Below, one piece after another: positions 25,028-34,069 of a stretch of DNA of 64,000 nt. The position numbers and the translations under genes are program-made. Numbering within the stretch: position 1 is the stretch's first letter; every line of letters starts with the position of its first letter. The notes below the pieces were generated by a model. That model saw only the letters and a program-made list of their open reading frames with translations, made no database searches and was not told the origin of the DNA. Source of the stretch: Shewanella salipaludis (GTDB lineage Bacteria; Pseudomonadota; Gammaproteobacteria; Enterobacterales; Shewanellaceae); assembly GCF_012911865.1 (NCBI RefSeq), contig NZ_JAAXYH010000006.1, forward strand, positions 124,001 through 188,000. The letters are read 5' to 3'.

Positions 25028-26176
25028 ATGAGCGCTGCAGTTATTAATTTTATTCGTGAGCTTTACCGTACTAACGAGTTTATCCCGTTACATACGCCAA
25101 CTTTTGCTGGCAATGAACTGAAGTATGTTGCCGAAACCATTCAAAGTACTTTTGTGTCCAGTGTCGGTAAATTTGTGGATGATTTTGAACGCAAAATGGA
25201 AGCCTTCACTTCAACCACAAAAGCAATTGCAACGGTAAATGGTACTGCAGCTTTGCATACTGCGCTTTATATGGCTGGTGTAAAGACTGGTGATTATGTG
25301 ATTACTCAGGCGCTGACCTTTGTGGCAACTTGCAACGCTTTACATCATATGGGGGCTGAGCCCATCTTCGTTGATGTATCCAAAGTTAGTTTGTCTTTGT
25401 GCCCTGTTGCCTTAGATAACTATTTGACTGAAAACGCCTTCAGTAATGAGTCCGGCTGTTTTCATAAAAGTAATCAGCGACCTATCAGTGCCGTGGTTCC
25501 TATGCATACTTTTGGTCATCCTGCAGAGCTGGATGAGCTGGTTGCTGTATGTAGTAAATGGAACATAGTTCTGGTAGAAGACGCAGCAGAAAGCTTGGGG
25601 TCTTATTATAAAGGTAAACACACCGGTACTATTGGTGAGCTTGGCGCTTTAAGTTTTAATGGCAACAAAGTTATTACCACAGGTGGAGGTGGTATGGTGT
25701 TATGCCGTGACGCAGCACTTGGTGCCCGCACTAAACATGTTACTACCACAGCCAAGGTGCCACATCCTTATGAATTTTTTCATGATGAGCCAGGTTTTAA
25801 CTACAGATTACCCAATTTAAACGCGGCATTAGGCTGTGCTCAAATGGAAATGTTGCCTGAGTTTCTTAAGCAAAAACGTCAGTTGGCTCAGCTTTATAAA
25901 ACTTTTTTTGCAGATACCGAATTTAGTTTTGTCAACGAACCTGATTATGCTCAGTCTAACTACTGGCTTAATGCTGTCATTTGTCCTGATCCACAATCCC
26001 GGGATCAATTGTTAAAGAGCACCAATGAATCTGGTGTAATGACTCGTCCTATCTGGAAGCTGATGCATCGTTTACCTATGTTCCAAAATGCTCACAGAGA
26101 TAGCCTGGAAGTGTCTGAGTGGATTGAAGGGAATCTAATTAATCTACCTAGTTCACCAACACAACTGGCTTTATGA
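25028..26176 (+). CDS. legC: PLP-dependent sugar aminotransferase, LegC type
   Basis: 382 residues, DegT/DnrJ/EryC1/StrS family. PLP-site motifs are visible: VEDAAESLGSYYKG and SFNGNKVITTGGGGMV, where the Lys forms the Schiff base. The N-terminal FVSSVGKFVDDFE segment is typical of the LegC/PseC group. It should transfer an amino group from glutamate to C4 of the 4-keto sugar made by the neighbouring LegB. It lies eight bases after legB and one base before the 2-epimerase gene. Related aminotransferases make other amino sugars; the neighbours decide the assignment. Confidence 0.86.
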   Translation: MSAAVINFIRELYRTNEFIPLHTPTFAGNELKYVAETIQSTFVSSVGKFVDDFERKMEAFTSTTKAIATVNGTAALHTALYMAGVKTGDYVITQALTFVATCNALHHMGAEPIFVDVSKVSLSLCPVALDNYLTENAFSNESGCFHKSNQRPISAVVPMHTFGHPAELDELVAVCSKWNIVLVEDAAESLGSYYKGKHTGTIGELGALSFNGNKVITTGGGGMVLCRDAALGARTKHVTTTAKVPHPYEFFHDEPGFNYRLPNLNAALGCAQMEMLPEFLKQKRQLAQLYKTFFADTEFSFVNEPDYAQSNYWLNAVICPDPQSRDQLLKSTNESGVMTRPIWKLMHRLPMFQNAHRDSLEVSEWIEGNLINLPSSPTQLAL

Positions 26177-26177
26177 C

Positions 26178-27341
26178 ATGACAAAAAAAATTGCAGTCTT
26201 CACCGGAACCCGTGCTGAGTACGGGCTTTTGTATTGGTTACTTAAAGATATTCAGTCTGAAGAAGAGCTCTCTTTACAACTGCTTGTCTCTGGTATGCAC
26301 TTATCACCTGAGTTTGGTGAAACGTATCGACAGATAGAAAAAGACGGTTTTAAGATTGATGAAAAAATAGAGATTTTATTGTCGTCAGATTCAGCAGTCG
26401 GTACAGCTAAAAGTATGGGCTTGGGGGTATTAGGTTTTGCAGATGCGCTTTCTCGCTTATCCCCTGATGTACTGGTTATTTTAGGGGATAGGTTTGAGGC
26501 TTTGGCTGCCGCTCAGACAGCCATGATTTTACGTATCCCTGTTGTTCATCTGCATGGTGGTGAAATTACTGAAGGTGCCTATGACGACGCTATCCGACAT
26601 GCGATCACTAAATTAAGTTATCTTCATGCTACTTCAACCGAAGAATACAGACAGAGAGTGATTCAGCTTGGTGAAGCACCAGAGCGTGTATTTAATGTAG
26701 GGGCGATTGGTTTAGACCATCTGAAACGGGGCACATTTATGTCTGTGGAGGAGCTGGCAACTTCGCTCAACTTTCCACTACACAAACCTTATGTAGTAGC
26801 AACTTATCATCCTGTCACTTTAGCAGATGAAGAGCCAACAGCATCCTTTACCGCTTTATTAGAAGCCATGGATCAGTATCCTGATATTCAAGTGATTTTA
26901 ACGTACCCTAATGCAGACGATGGTGGCCGCAGAATTATCCCGTTGCTTGAAGCTTATGCTGCAAAGCAACCTCTGCGAGTGCTGGCTATACCCTCTTTAG
27001 GGCAAGTACGCTACCTGAGTGCTATTAAACATGCAGCTGCTGTAGTTGGTAATTCATCCAGTGGTATTATTGAAGTGCCCTCACTGGATGTGCCAAGTGT
27101 GAATATTGGTATGAGGCAAAAAGGACGTCTCGCAGCAAGCAGTGTGTTGCATTGTGGAGCAACAGCCTCTGACATTCAGGCTACTCTTGAGATTGCATTA
27201 AGTCGTAGTTATAAAGAAACTGACGAACAGGTTTATAACCCCTATGGCCAGGGCAATGCAAGCCGGAAAGTTATTTCAATACTTAAAAATCTAAAGTTTA
27301 ATTCAGTAAAATCTTTTTATGATGTGAAGGTAAGTGATTAA
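26178..27341 (+). CDS. legG: NDP-sugar hydrolysing 2-epimerase, LegG/NeuC family
   Basis: 387 residues. The N-terminus KIAVFTGTRAEYGLLYWLL and the segments LHGGEITEGAYDDAIRHAIT, VGNSSSGIIEVPS and VNIGMRQKGR are typical of NeuC-type UDP/GDP-GlcNAc 2-epimerases. In the legionaminate pathway LegG hydrolyses and epimerises NDP-2,4-diacetamido-bacillosamine to 2,4-diacetamido-2,4,6-trideoxymannose. An alternative would be NeuC in sialic acid synthesis, but the presence of a 4,6-dehydratase and aminotransferase in the same unit points to legionaminic acid. Confidence 0.87.
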   Translation: MTKKIAVFTGTRAEYGLLYWLLKDIQSEEELSLQLLVSGMHLSPEFGETYRQIEKDGFKIDEKIEILLSSDSAVGTAKSMGLGVLGFADALSRLSPDVLVILGDRFEALAAAQTAMILRIPVVHLHGGEITEGAYDDAIRHAITKLSYLHATSTEEYRQRVIQLGEAPERVFNVGAIGLDHLKRGTFMSVEELATSLNFPLHKPYVVATYHPVTLADEEPTASFTALLEAMDQYPDIQVILTYPNADDGGRRIIPLLEAYAAKQPLRVLAIPSLGQVRYLSAIKHAAAVVGNSSSGIIEVPSLDVPSVNIGMRQKGRLAASSVLHCGATASDIQATLEIALSRSYKETDEQVYNPYGQGNASRKVISILKNLKFNSVKSFYDVKVSD

Positions 27342-27342
27342 T

Positions 27343-28416
27343 ATGACACTCATTATTGCTGAAGCTGGTGTAAATCATAACGGTGACGAGAAACTAGCTT
27401 TTCAGTTAGTGGACAAAGCATACGAGGCTGGTGCTGACATCGTTAAATTTCAGACCTTTAAAGCAAAAAATCTGGTTACGGCGCAAGCTCTACAGGCCGA
27501 TTATCAGGTCATGAATACACAGAAACAAGAGTCACAGTTAGCGATGTTAAGCCGACTTGAGCTATCTTACGCTGCTCATCATCAGCTAGTGAAGTATTGT
27601 CAATCACTGGGTATCGAATTCTTATCGACAGCGTTTGACTCAGAGAGCCTTGATTTTTTGGTGAACGACTTACAGTTAAAACGGCTTAAATTACCATCTG
27701 GTGAGCTGACCAATGCGCCTCTGGTATTGGAGCATGCTCGAAGCGGTTGTGATTTGATTGTCTCCACCGGTATGGCAACACTGGCAGAAATTGAGATGGC
27801 CTTGAGCGTGATAGCCTTTGGTTACACAGTAAGCTCCGAGACTGAGCCATCTGTTTTGGCCTTTCAACAAGCGTATGCATCTTCGTCTGGACAACAAGCA
27901 TTGAAAGCGAAAGTGACCATTTTGCATTGCACCACTGAATACCCCGCGCCAATGAAGGAAATTAATCTCAGAGCTATGGATACCTTAGGTCGCTCATTTG
28001 ATTTACCAGCGGGTTATTCGGATCATAGTGAAGGGATTACGATTCCGATTGCCGCTGTAGCTCGTGGTGCTGTGTTGATTGAAAAACACTTCACCTTAGA
28101 TAAAAACATGGAAGGGCCTGATCATAAAGCCTCGCTTGAGCCACATGAGCTTGCTGCGATGGTCCAGGCTATTCGTCAAATTGAAGTCGCGCTGGGAACG
28201 TCAGTGAAAACTCCAACTGTCTCGGAAGCGAAAAATAAAGCGGTAGCGCGTAAGAGCCTTGTGGCGGCTAAAGCGATTCAGGCTGGAGAGGCATTTAGCC
28301 AAGATAATTTGACTATAAAACGCCCTGGTACCGGAATGTCTCCTTATCAATATTGGAATATGCTCGAGTGCACTGCAAGTCGAGATTATCAACCGGGGGA
28401 GTTGATCCTTGAATAG
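27343..28416 (+). CDS. legI: N,N'-diacetyllegionaminate synthase, NeuB family
   Basis: 357 residues from ATG 27343, beginning MTLIIAEAGVNHNG as in other LegI proteins; GTG 27334, overlapping the previous gene, is possible. The NeuB barrel has KFQTFKAKNLVT, LKLPSGELTNAPL, STGMATLAEIE, the HCTTEYPAP box and PAGYSDHSEG. A C-terminal SAF/antifreeze-like domain begins near residue 295. It condenses the 6-deoxy-di-acetamido mannose with phosphoenolpyruvate to give a nine-carbon nonulosonic acid. The overlap with the next gene shows tight coupling. Confidence 0.9.
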   Translation: MTLIIAEAGVNHNGDEKLAFQLVDKAYEAGADIVKFQTFKAKNLVTAQALQADYQVMNTQKQESQLAMLSRLELSYAAHHQLVKYCQSLGIEFLSTAFDSESLDFLVNDLQLKRLKLPSGELTNAPLVLEHARSGCDLIVSTGMATLAEIEMALSVIAFGYTVSSETEPSVLAFQQAYASSSGQQALKAKVTILHCTTEYPAPMKEINLRAMDTLGRSFDLPAGYSDHSEGITIPIAAVARGAVLIEKHFTLDKNMEGPDHKASLEPHELAAMVQAIRQIEVALGTSVKTPTVSEAKNKAVARKSLVAAKAIQAGEAFSQDNLTIKRPGTGMSPYQYWNMLECTASRDYQPGELILE

Positions 28417-29071
28417 TGACAAACCGTTACTACTGATTGGTGGCGGTGGTCATGCCAGTGTTTTAGCGGATATCCTACTGAGTCAAGGCAGAGATATTTT
28501 AGCGGTGATTAGTCCTGACGATATTTCTGCAAGGAAGGTGTTCCAGGGAATCCCACATATAACGCACGATGATGAAGTGAAGAATTTCTCTCCAAAGAGT
28601 GTACTACTTGTCAATGGTATTGGAATGATGCCTCGTTCTACATTTCGTAGGCTTATTAACCAGCATTTTCTTGATTTGGGATACCAGTTTGAGACAGTGA
28701 TTGCTAACAATGCATTTGTTTCAAATTACTCTGAAATCAAACCTGGGGCCCAAATACTGCCAGGCGCGATAGTTCATACTGGTGCAATAATTGGAGAGCA
28801 TTCAATTATCAATAGCAATGTGCTGATTGAACATGATTGTAAGATAGGTTGTTACAACCATATAGCGCCTAAGGCAACATTGTGTGGTGAAGTTCGTACC
28901 GGAAAAGATGTTTATGTCGGTGCAAATTCAACGGTTGTTCAGGGCCTTGTATTAGCAGAGCAATCAGTAGTTGGAGCTGGAGCGGTGTTAACGCAAGTTT
29001 TACCCGCACGCAGCACTTGTTACCCTGCTCGAAGTATGATAAAAGCAAACAGAATTAAAGGTATTTCATGA
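28409..29071 (+). CDS. legH: Hexapeptide-repeat N-acetyltransferase, LegH/NeuD family
   Basis: 220 residues from TTG 28409, preceded by a GGGGGAG site, overlapping the legI stop by eight bases. The N-terminal Rossmann-like part (KPLLLIGGGGHASVLADIL) and the C-terminal left-handed beta helix (PGAIVHTGAIIGEHSIINSN, VLIEHDCKIGCYNHIAPKAT) match NeuD/PglD/LegH enzymes. Position in the pathway: acetylation of the 4-amino group produced by LegC. It ends in an ATGA overlap with the nucleotidyltransferase gene. Confidence 0.85.
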   Translation: MNSDKPLLLIGGGGHASVLADILLSQGRDILAVISPDDISARKVFQGIPHITHDDEVKNFSPKSVLLVNGIGMMPRSTFRRLINQHFLDLGYQFETVIANNAFVSNYSEIKPGAQILPGAIVHTGAIIGEHSIINSNVLIEHDCKIGCYNHIAPKATLCGEVRTGKDVYVGANSTVVQGLVLAEQSVVGAGAVLTQVLPARSTCYPARSMIKANRIKGIS

Positions 29072-30129
29072 GCTACTGTTGGAACAATGTGTTGATAAAC
29101 CCAAATGATTCTATTCGTGATGCGCTGGAAATTATTAATAATGAAGCTCTACGCGTTGCCTTAGTAGTGGACAATAATCAACATTTAGTTGGGATCGTAA
29201 CTGACGGGGATATTCGTCGTGGACTGCTTAGAAGTCTTACATTAGGCGAATCAGTATCAAAGGTGATGAATATATCACCGATAACTGCCAAAATAAGTAC
29301 AGCACGTACTGATTTAATTGAACTAATGGAAAAAAAAGGCATTTTGTCAGTTCCATTACTCGATGATGAAAATAAAGTCGTTGGTCTCGAAACTTTGAAC
29401 GGACCTCTACGTCGACCTAAGTATCAAAATCCTGTTTTCCTGATGGCTGGCGGTTTTGGTACTCGTTTACGTCCTCTGACGGATACGTGCCCCAAACCTA
29501 TGCTGAAAATTGGTAATAAACCGATTTTGGAAACTGTGATCCGCAGTTTTATCAAAGCAGGTTTTGTCAACTTCTACGTGTCTACCCATTATATGCCTGA
29601 ACAGATCCGTGCATTTTTTGGTGATGGTGCTGATTTAGGTGTAAACATCTCTTATGTACACGAAGAGTTCCCACTGGGTACGGGTGGTGCACTAGGTTTG
29701 CTGCCTAGGGATCTGCCTGAAGGTTTGCCTCTGATCATGATGAATGGTGATGTTCTAACCAAAGTAGATTTTCAACGCCTATTAGAGTTTCATGTTAGGA
29801 ATAATGCTGATGCAACTATGTGTGTGCGAGAGTATGACTACCAAATCCCATACGGGGTGATCAATGGTGAAGGTAATAAAATCATCAGTATGGTGGAAAA
29901 GCCGATCCAACGTTTCTTTATCAATGCAGGCATCTACGTGGTTTCCCCTCGCGTAATCCAGTCGGTCCCAGAAAATCATAGAATCGATATGCCGACCTTA
30001 CTTGAACAGCATATGCATAAACGTGAGAAAGTTCTGATGTTTCCTATTCATGAGTACTGGTTAGATATTGGCCGAATGGATGACTTTAACCGCGCTCAAT
30101 CAGATATATTGTCTTTAGGACTCGATTAA
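29068..30129 (+). CDS. ptmE: CBS-domain nucleotidyltransferase, PtmE type
   Basis: 353 residues. Two CBS domains occupy about residues 1-115 (VVDNNQHLVGIVTDGDIRRG, DENKVVGLETL). A sugar-1-phosphate nucleotidyltransferase follows, with LMAGGFGTRLRPLTDTCPKP as its signature, LGTGGALGLLP, MMNGDVLT and EKPIQRFFINAGIYV. In Campylobacter jejuni, PtmE makes GDP-glucosamine and starts a GDP-sugar route to legionaminic acid. By analogy this enzyme would feed GDP-linked precursors to LegB. The CBS pair may bind adenine or cytidine nucleotides as a sensor; that is inference. Confidence 0.83.
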   Translation: MSYCWNNVLINPNDSIRDALEIINNEALRVALVVDNNQHLVGIVTDGDIRRGLLRSLTLGESVSKVMNISPITAKISTARTDLIELMEKKGILSVPLLDDENKVVGLETLNGPLRRPKYQNPVFLMAGGFGTRLRPLTDTCPKPMLKIGNKPILETVIRSFIKAGFVNFYVSTHYMPEQIRAFFGDGADLGVNISYVHEEFPLGTGGALGLLPRDLPEGLPLIMMNGDVLTKVDFQRLLEFHVRNNADATMCVREYDYQIPYGVINGEGNKIISMVEKPIQRFFINAGIYVVSPRVIQSVPENHRIDMPTLLEQHMHKREKVLMFPIHEYWLDIGRMDDFNRAQSDILSLGLD

Positions 30130-30837
30130 ATGATAAATGGTAAAAAAGTTATCGCTATCATCCCTGCAAGAGGGGGAAGTAAACGCCTACCTAGAAAAAA
30201 TATACTTTCCTTGGGAAACAAACCATTAATTGCATGGACAATAGAGGCTGCTAAAAATAGTAAATATATCGATAATGTGTTTGTAAGTACAGATGATCAG
30301 GAAATAGCTGATATTGCGTGCGAGTTTGGCGCAAATGTACCGGAACTTCGTCCTTCAGAGTTATCTTCTGATGTTGCGAAAACACAAACTGTTTTGCTGT
30401 ATGTCTTAAATAAATTCGGGAAAGATGCTGATATTGTTATTTTGCTCCAGCCAACGTCACCATTTCGTAACGAAGAACATATTGATGAGGCATTAGAGTT
30501 GTTCATTAAAAAAGGTGCATACTCAATCATTTCAGTTACACCATGTGAGCACCCACCACTATGGGCTAATATACTCCCAGAGGATGATTCTATGAAGGAT
30601 TTCATTCGTAAAAATCTGAATAGTGTGCGTTCTCAAGATTTAGGTGAGTTTTATCGATTAAATGGTGCAATATATATCTATAATGTTAGAGAGTTGATTC
30701 AAGCAGGTTCAATGGAAAACACAGCGAGAACTTATGCCTATAAAATGGAAAGTAAGTGCTCCATAGATATAGATAATCAAATTGATTTTGATATGGCTGA
30801 GTTCTTTTTTGATAAAAAAACACAAAAAACTAATTAA
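30130..30837 (+). CDS. legF: CMP-legionaminate synthetase, NeuA family
   Basis: 235 residues. The cytidylyltransferase signature IIPARGGSKRLPRKNIL is at the N-terminus, followed by VFVSTDDQEIADIA, LLQPTSPFRNEEHIDEA and FYRLNGAIYIYNV. It activates the nonulosonic acid with CTP to give the CMP-sugar donor, the last step of the pathway. It begins directly after the ptmE stop codon. From here the sequence is strongly AT-rich. The substrate could be legionaminic, pseudaminic or sialic acid from motif alone; the upstream genes favour legionaminic. Confidence 0.87.
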   Translation: MINGKKVIAIIPARGGSKRLPRKNILSLGNKPLIAWTIEAAKNSKYIDNVFVSTDDQEIADIACEFGANVPELRPSELSSDVAKTQTVLLYVLNKFGKDADIVILLQPTSPFRNEEHIDEALELFIKKGAYSIISVTPCEHPPLWANILPEDDSMKDFIRKNLNSVRSQDLGEFYRLNGAIYIYNVRELIQAGSMENTARTYAYKMESKCSIDIDNQIDFDMAEFFFDKKTQKTN

Positions 30838-30842
30838 TTATT

Positions 30843-32123
30843 ATGAGTTTTGCGAAAAACACCTCGGTATATCTAATTTCAAATATACTTAATGCTGCGG
30901 CCCCTTTTTTGTTACTACCTCTTCTTACAAGATGGTTAGGGCCCGAAGGGTATGGAAAGGTCGCGATGTTTCAAACCTTAATTGCAGGGATGCTTGCACT
31001 TATAGGTATAAATACTGTTGGAGCCGCTAGTCGTAAATATTATGATGATATGAGCCGTGAAGAGCTCGGTCGTTTTAATTTCTCATGTATCTACATTCTA
31101 TTTTTTACGTTAATTTTATCAATAATAATGATTTTTACTTTTGGAGATATAATCTCTGTTTTTTTAAACATCCAAGTCAAGTGGATTTATGCAGCTATAG
31201 TGATTGCTTTCTTTACTTATATAATTAATTTTAGGCTTGTCCAATGGCAAGTGAGAAATAAAGCAATGAAATACTGTGGCCTTCAGGTCTCTAATGCTTT
31301 ACTTGGTATGTTAGCAACTTTGTTTCTTGTTAAAATGTATTCGTTCGGAGAACAAGGGAGGGTTGATGCACTTCTTTATACAAGTGCTATTTTTTCCCTT
31401 ATATCAGTGTGTCTTTTAATTAAGGATAAGCTTTTAATAATAACTGGACTTCGATATGACTATATTTCTGAAGCGCTTAAATTTGGAGTCCCTTTGACTC
31501 CGCATGTTTTTGGCGCCTTCCTTTTGAGTGCAGCTGATAGGTTCGTCATTAATGATGAATTGGGCGTTAAGTTTGCAGGAATATATATGGTTTCAGTACA
31601 GGTAAGTATGGCCTTAGCAATTATTTTTGATGCTATAAATAAAGCGTATGTGCCTTGGTTGTTTAGCAGGTTAAAGAATTGTAGTATGACTGGTAAATAT
31701 GAAATTGTTAAGAATACGTACTTATATTTCATATCTCTACTTGTTGTATCTGGATGCGCATTTTTCATCGGGCCGCTAGTAATAGAATTGGTAGTTAATG
31801 AAGATTTTTACATGGCGAAAGATGTAATTGGTTGGCTGTGTTTAGGCCAAGTTTTTGGCGGTATGTATTTAATGGTCACCAATTATATTTTTTATGAGAA
31901 GAGTACTACAGCATTATCAATAGTTACAATAGCATGCGGATTGGGTAATTTATTATTAATGCTTTTGTTTATAGGCCCATTCGGGGTTAATGGCGTAGCT
32001 TTTGCTTTTGTAATTTCAAAGCTTATACAGTTTTTGGTTACGTGGGTTTTAGCCAATAAAGTTTACCCTATGCCATGGTTAAGTTTTTTGCTAAATAAGA
32101 ATGGAATTGAACACGTTAGATAA
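30843..32123 (+). CDS. wzx: O-antigen/polysaccharide flippase Wzx
   Basis: 426 residues with about 12 hydrophobic helices, and the N-terminal pattern SNILNAAAPFLLLPLLTRWL-GPEGYGKVAMFQ typical of PST-family flippases. It moves undecaprenyl-diphosphate-linked repeat units across the inner membrane. It starts five bases after legF. About 95 AT-rich non-coding bases separate it from the next gene. Wzx proteins are poorly conserved, so the call rests on membrane pattern, family N-terminus and location. Confidence 0.88.
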   Translation: MSFAKNTSVYLISNILNAAAPFLLLPLLTRWLGPEGYGKVAMFQTLIAGMLALIGINTVGAASRKYYDDMSREELGRFNFSCIYILFFTLILSIIMIFTFGDIISVFLNIQVKWIYAAIVIAFFTYIINFRLVQWQVRNKAMKYCGLQVSNALLGMLATLFLVKMYSFGEQGRVDALLYTSAIFSLISVCLLIKDKLLIITGLRYDYISEALKFGVPLTPHVFGAFLLSAADRFVINDELGVKFAGIYMVSVQVSMALAIIFDAINKAYVPWLFSRLKNCSMTGKYEIVKNTYLYFISLLVVSGCAFFIGPLVIELVVNEDFYMAKDVIGWLCLGQVFGGMYLMVTNYIFYEKSTTALSIVTIACGLGNLLLMLLFIGPFGVNGVAFAFVISKLIQFLVTWVLANKVYPMPWLSFLLNKNGIEHVR

Positions 32124-32218
32124 TACTTGCATTATTATGTTGGATTAAATGCCTTAACATTTATTGTTTTTTAATTACTTTGGTAAGGTATGTTTTTATT
32201 GAATATTATGGGGTTTTT

Positions 32219-33217
32219 ATGTTCGAAAATAAAATATTATTGATTACTGGTGGTACTGGTTCTTTTGGAAATGCTGTTATTCGAAGGTTTTTAAAAACAA
32301 ATATAAAAGAGATTCGAGTATTTTCTAGAGATGAAAAAAAACAAGATGATATGAGAAAACAGATTGGGGATTCAAAAGTTTCATTTTATATTGGAGATGT
32401 TCGAGATAGGCAGTCTATAGATTATGCTATGAAGGGAGTAGATTATGTTTTCCATGCTGCCGCATTGAAACAAGTTCCATCTTGTGAATTCTACCCTTTA
32501 GAAGCAGTTAAAACGAACATTCAAGGTACGGAAAATGTTGTTGACAGTGCCGTAAAGCATAAAGTGAAAAGACTTATTGGTCTTAGCACGGATAAAGCTG
32601 TATATCCCATCAATGCGATGGGGATTTCTAAGTCAATGATGGAAAAGGTCATAACCGCCAAATCAAGGAATTTATCTGACGATGAAACAACACTGTGTGT
32701 GACTCGGTATGGGAATGTTATGGCATCTCGAGGTTCAGTAATTCCATTGTTTATAGAACAACTAGAGAAAGGAAATCCAATAACGATTACTGATCCGAAA
32801 ATGACTCGATTTATGATGAGTCTAGATGAAGCTGTAGAACTTGTCCTTTTTGCATTTGAGAATGGCACTGGCGGCGACACTTTCGTGCAGAAATCCCCTG
32901 CAATATCTATTGGACGTTTGGCCGAGGCAGTTTGCCTATATAAAAATTGTATCGGGCATGAAATAAAAAATATTGGAACGCGTCATGCTGAAAAGTTATA
33001 TGAAACTTTGTTAACTCGTGAGGAAATGGTTAAAGCGGAAGATTTAGGGCAATATTATAGAGTTCCTCTTGATAATAGAAATATGAATTACAATGATTAT
33101 CTGGATGCAGGGGAAAGTAAAATTACCGCTGAACAAGATTTTCACTCTCATAATACGAAACAGTTAACAGTGAATGAAATGGTTGCTTTGTTAAATAACC
33201 TAACAGAGCTTAAGTGA
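32219..33217 (+). CDS. UDP-GlcNAc 4,6-dehydratase/5-epimerase, FnlA/WbjB/WbvB family
   Basis: 332 residues from ATG 32219, with GGGG upstream; an earlier in-frame start at 32180 is unlikely. Motifs: LITGGTGSFGNAVIRRFL, FSRDEKKQDDMR, FHAAALKQVPSCEFYPLEAV and LSTDKAVYPINAMGISK. The SRDEKKQ and PSCEFYP segments are characteristic of the enzymes that convert UDP-GlcNAc to 4-keto-L-hexosamines on the way to L-FucNAc, L-RhaNAc, L-QuiNAc or pneumosamine. It is paired with an RmlD-like reductase whose start overlaps its stop. It is paralogous to legB and the WbpM-like gene. Confidence 0.87.
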   Translation: MFENKILLITGGTGSFGNAVIRRFLKTNIKEIRVFSRDEKKQDDMRKQIGDSKVSFYIGDVRDRQSIDYAMKGVDYVFHAAALKQVPSCEFYPLEAVKTNIQGTENVVDSAVKHKVKRLIGLSTDKAVYPINAMGISKSMMEKVITAKSRNLSDDETTLCVTRYGNVMASRGSVIPLFIEQLEKGNPITITDPKMTRFMMSLDEAVELVLFAFENGTGGDTFVQKSPAISIGRLAEAVCLYKNCIGHEIKNIGTRHAEKLYETLLTREEMVKAEDLGQYYRVPLDNRNMNYNDYLDAGESKITAEQDFHSHNTKQLTVNEMVALLNNLTELK

Positions 33218-34065
33218 TGAATGTCATGGTGTTAGGCGGAGCTGGTATGTTGGGCTCCGAGCTTGTGAAAAGCTTAAAAATAGCAGGGCATCGTGTGATT
33301 TCTTTAGGTAGAAAAAATTGCGATCACAATCTGGATTGCTTGGATTTTGATGCTCTAAAAGTAGTCATTGAGGTTGAAAGGCCAAACGTAATTGTTAATT
33401 GTATAGCAATCGTAAATCTTAGTACTTGTGAGGAAGATAAGTCCCTAGCACATGATACACATTTTCATCTTTCACGGTTTTTGGCTGATTTTAAGGACGT
33501 GTATAATATATACATATCAACGGACTCTGTCTACTCAGGAAGTGCCGGCCTCTGGAAGGAAATAGATGAGCCTAATCCGGTTAACTATTATGCCAAAAGT
33601 AAGCTTGAGGGAGAAAGACCTGTGCTTAATAGTTTGGGATTAGTATTGAGAACTAATTTGTATGGCTTTAACAATGATCTAGATGGAAACTCTCTATTTG
33701 AGTGGGCATATAAGTCCTTAGCTTGCGGTGAGGAGATAGAAGGATATGACAATGTCTTATTTAATCCGTTGTCTGTCACTCAACTTTCTAATCTAATATG
33801 TCGTGTCCTAGATATTGATAAACCACCGCAAGGAATCATAGTAAATACTGGTTCAAATCAAATGCTTAGTAAGTACGAATTTGTGAATTATATAGCGAAA
33901 TTATTTAATCCTTATGATATTGAAATAAGGAAAGGCACTTTAAAAGGCGGGGATCTAGTAAGGCCAATGAATACAAGTCTAAATATAACTAAAATGAAAG
34001 AAATATTTAATTGTGATTATGATATTTACCAAGGCATAGAAGAACTGATAAGAAGAGTTAAGTGA
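33217..34065 (+). CDS. RmlD-family 4-keto-L-sugar reductase (WbvR-like)
   Basis: 282 residues from ATG 33217, overlapping the previous stop. The Rossmann loop MVLGGAGMLGSELVKSL, the STDSVYSG segment and YYAKSKLEGE (YxxxK) place it in the dTDP-4-keto-rhamnose reductase family. It is not the rhamnose RmlD itself, which is encoded at 41.7 kb. Its length and lack of a C-terminal cupin separate it from FnlB/WbjC, and it resembles WbvR, which makes UDP-L-RhaNAc. The specificity is inferred from the paired dehydratase, not read from the sequence. Confidence 0.72.
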   Translation: MNVMVLGGAGMLGSELVKSLKIAGHRVISLGRKNCDHNLDCLDFDALKVVIEVERPNVIVNCIAIVNLSTCEEDKSLAHDTHFHLSRFLADFKDVYNIYISTDSVYSGSAGLWKEIDEPNPVNYYAKSKLEGERPVLNSLGLVLRTNLYGFNNDLDGNSLFEWAYKSLACGEEIEGYDNVLFNPLSVTQLSNLICRVLDIDKPPQGIIVNTGSNQMLSKYEFVNYIAKLFNPYDIEIRKGTLKGGDLVRPMNTSLNITKMKEIFNCDYDIYQGIEELIRRVK

Positions 34066-34069
34066 TATC

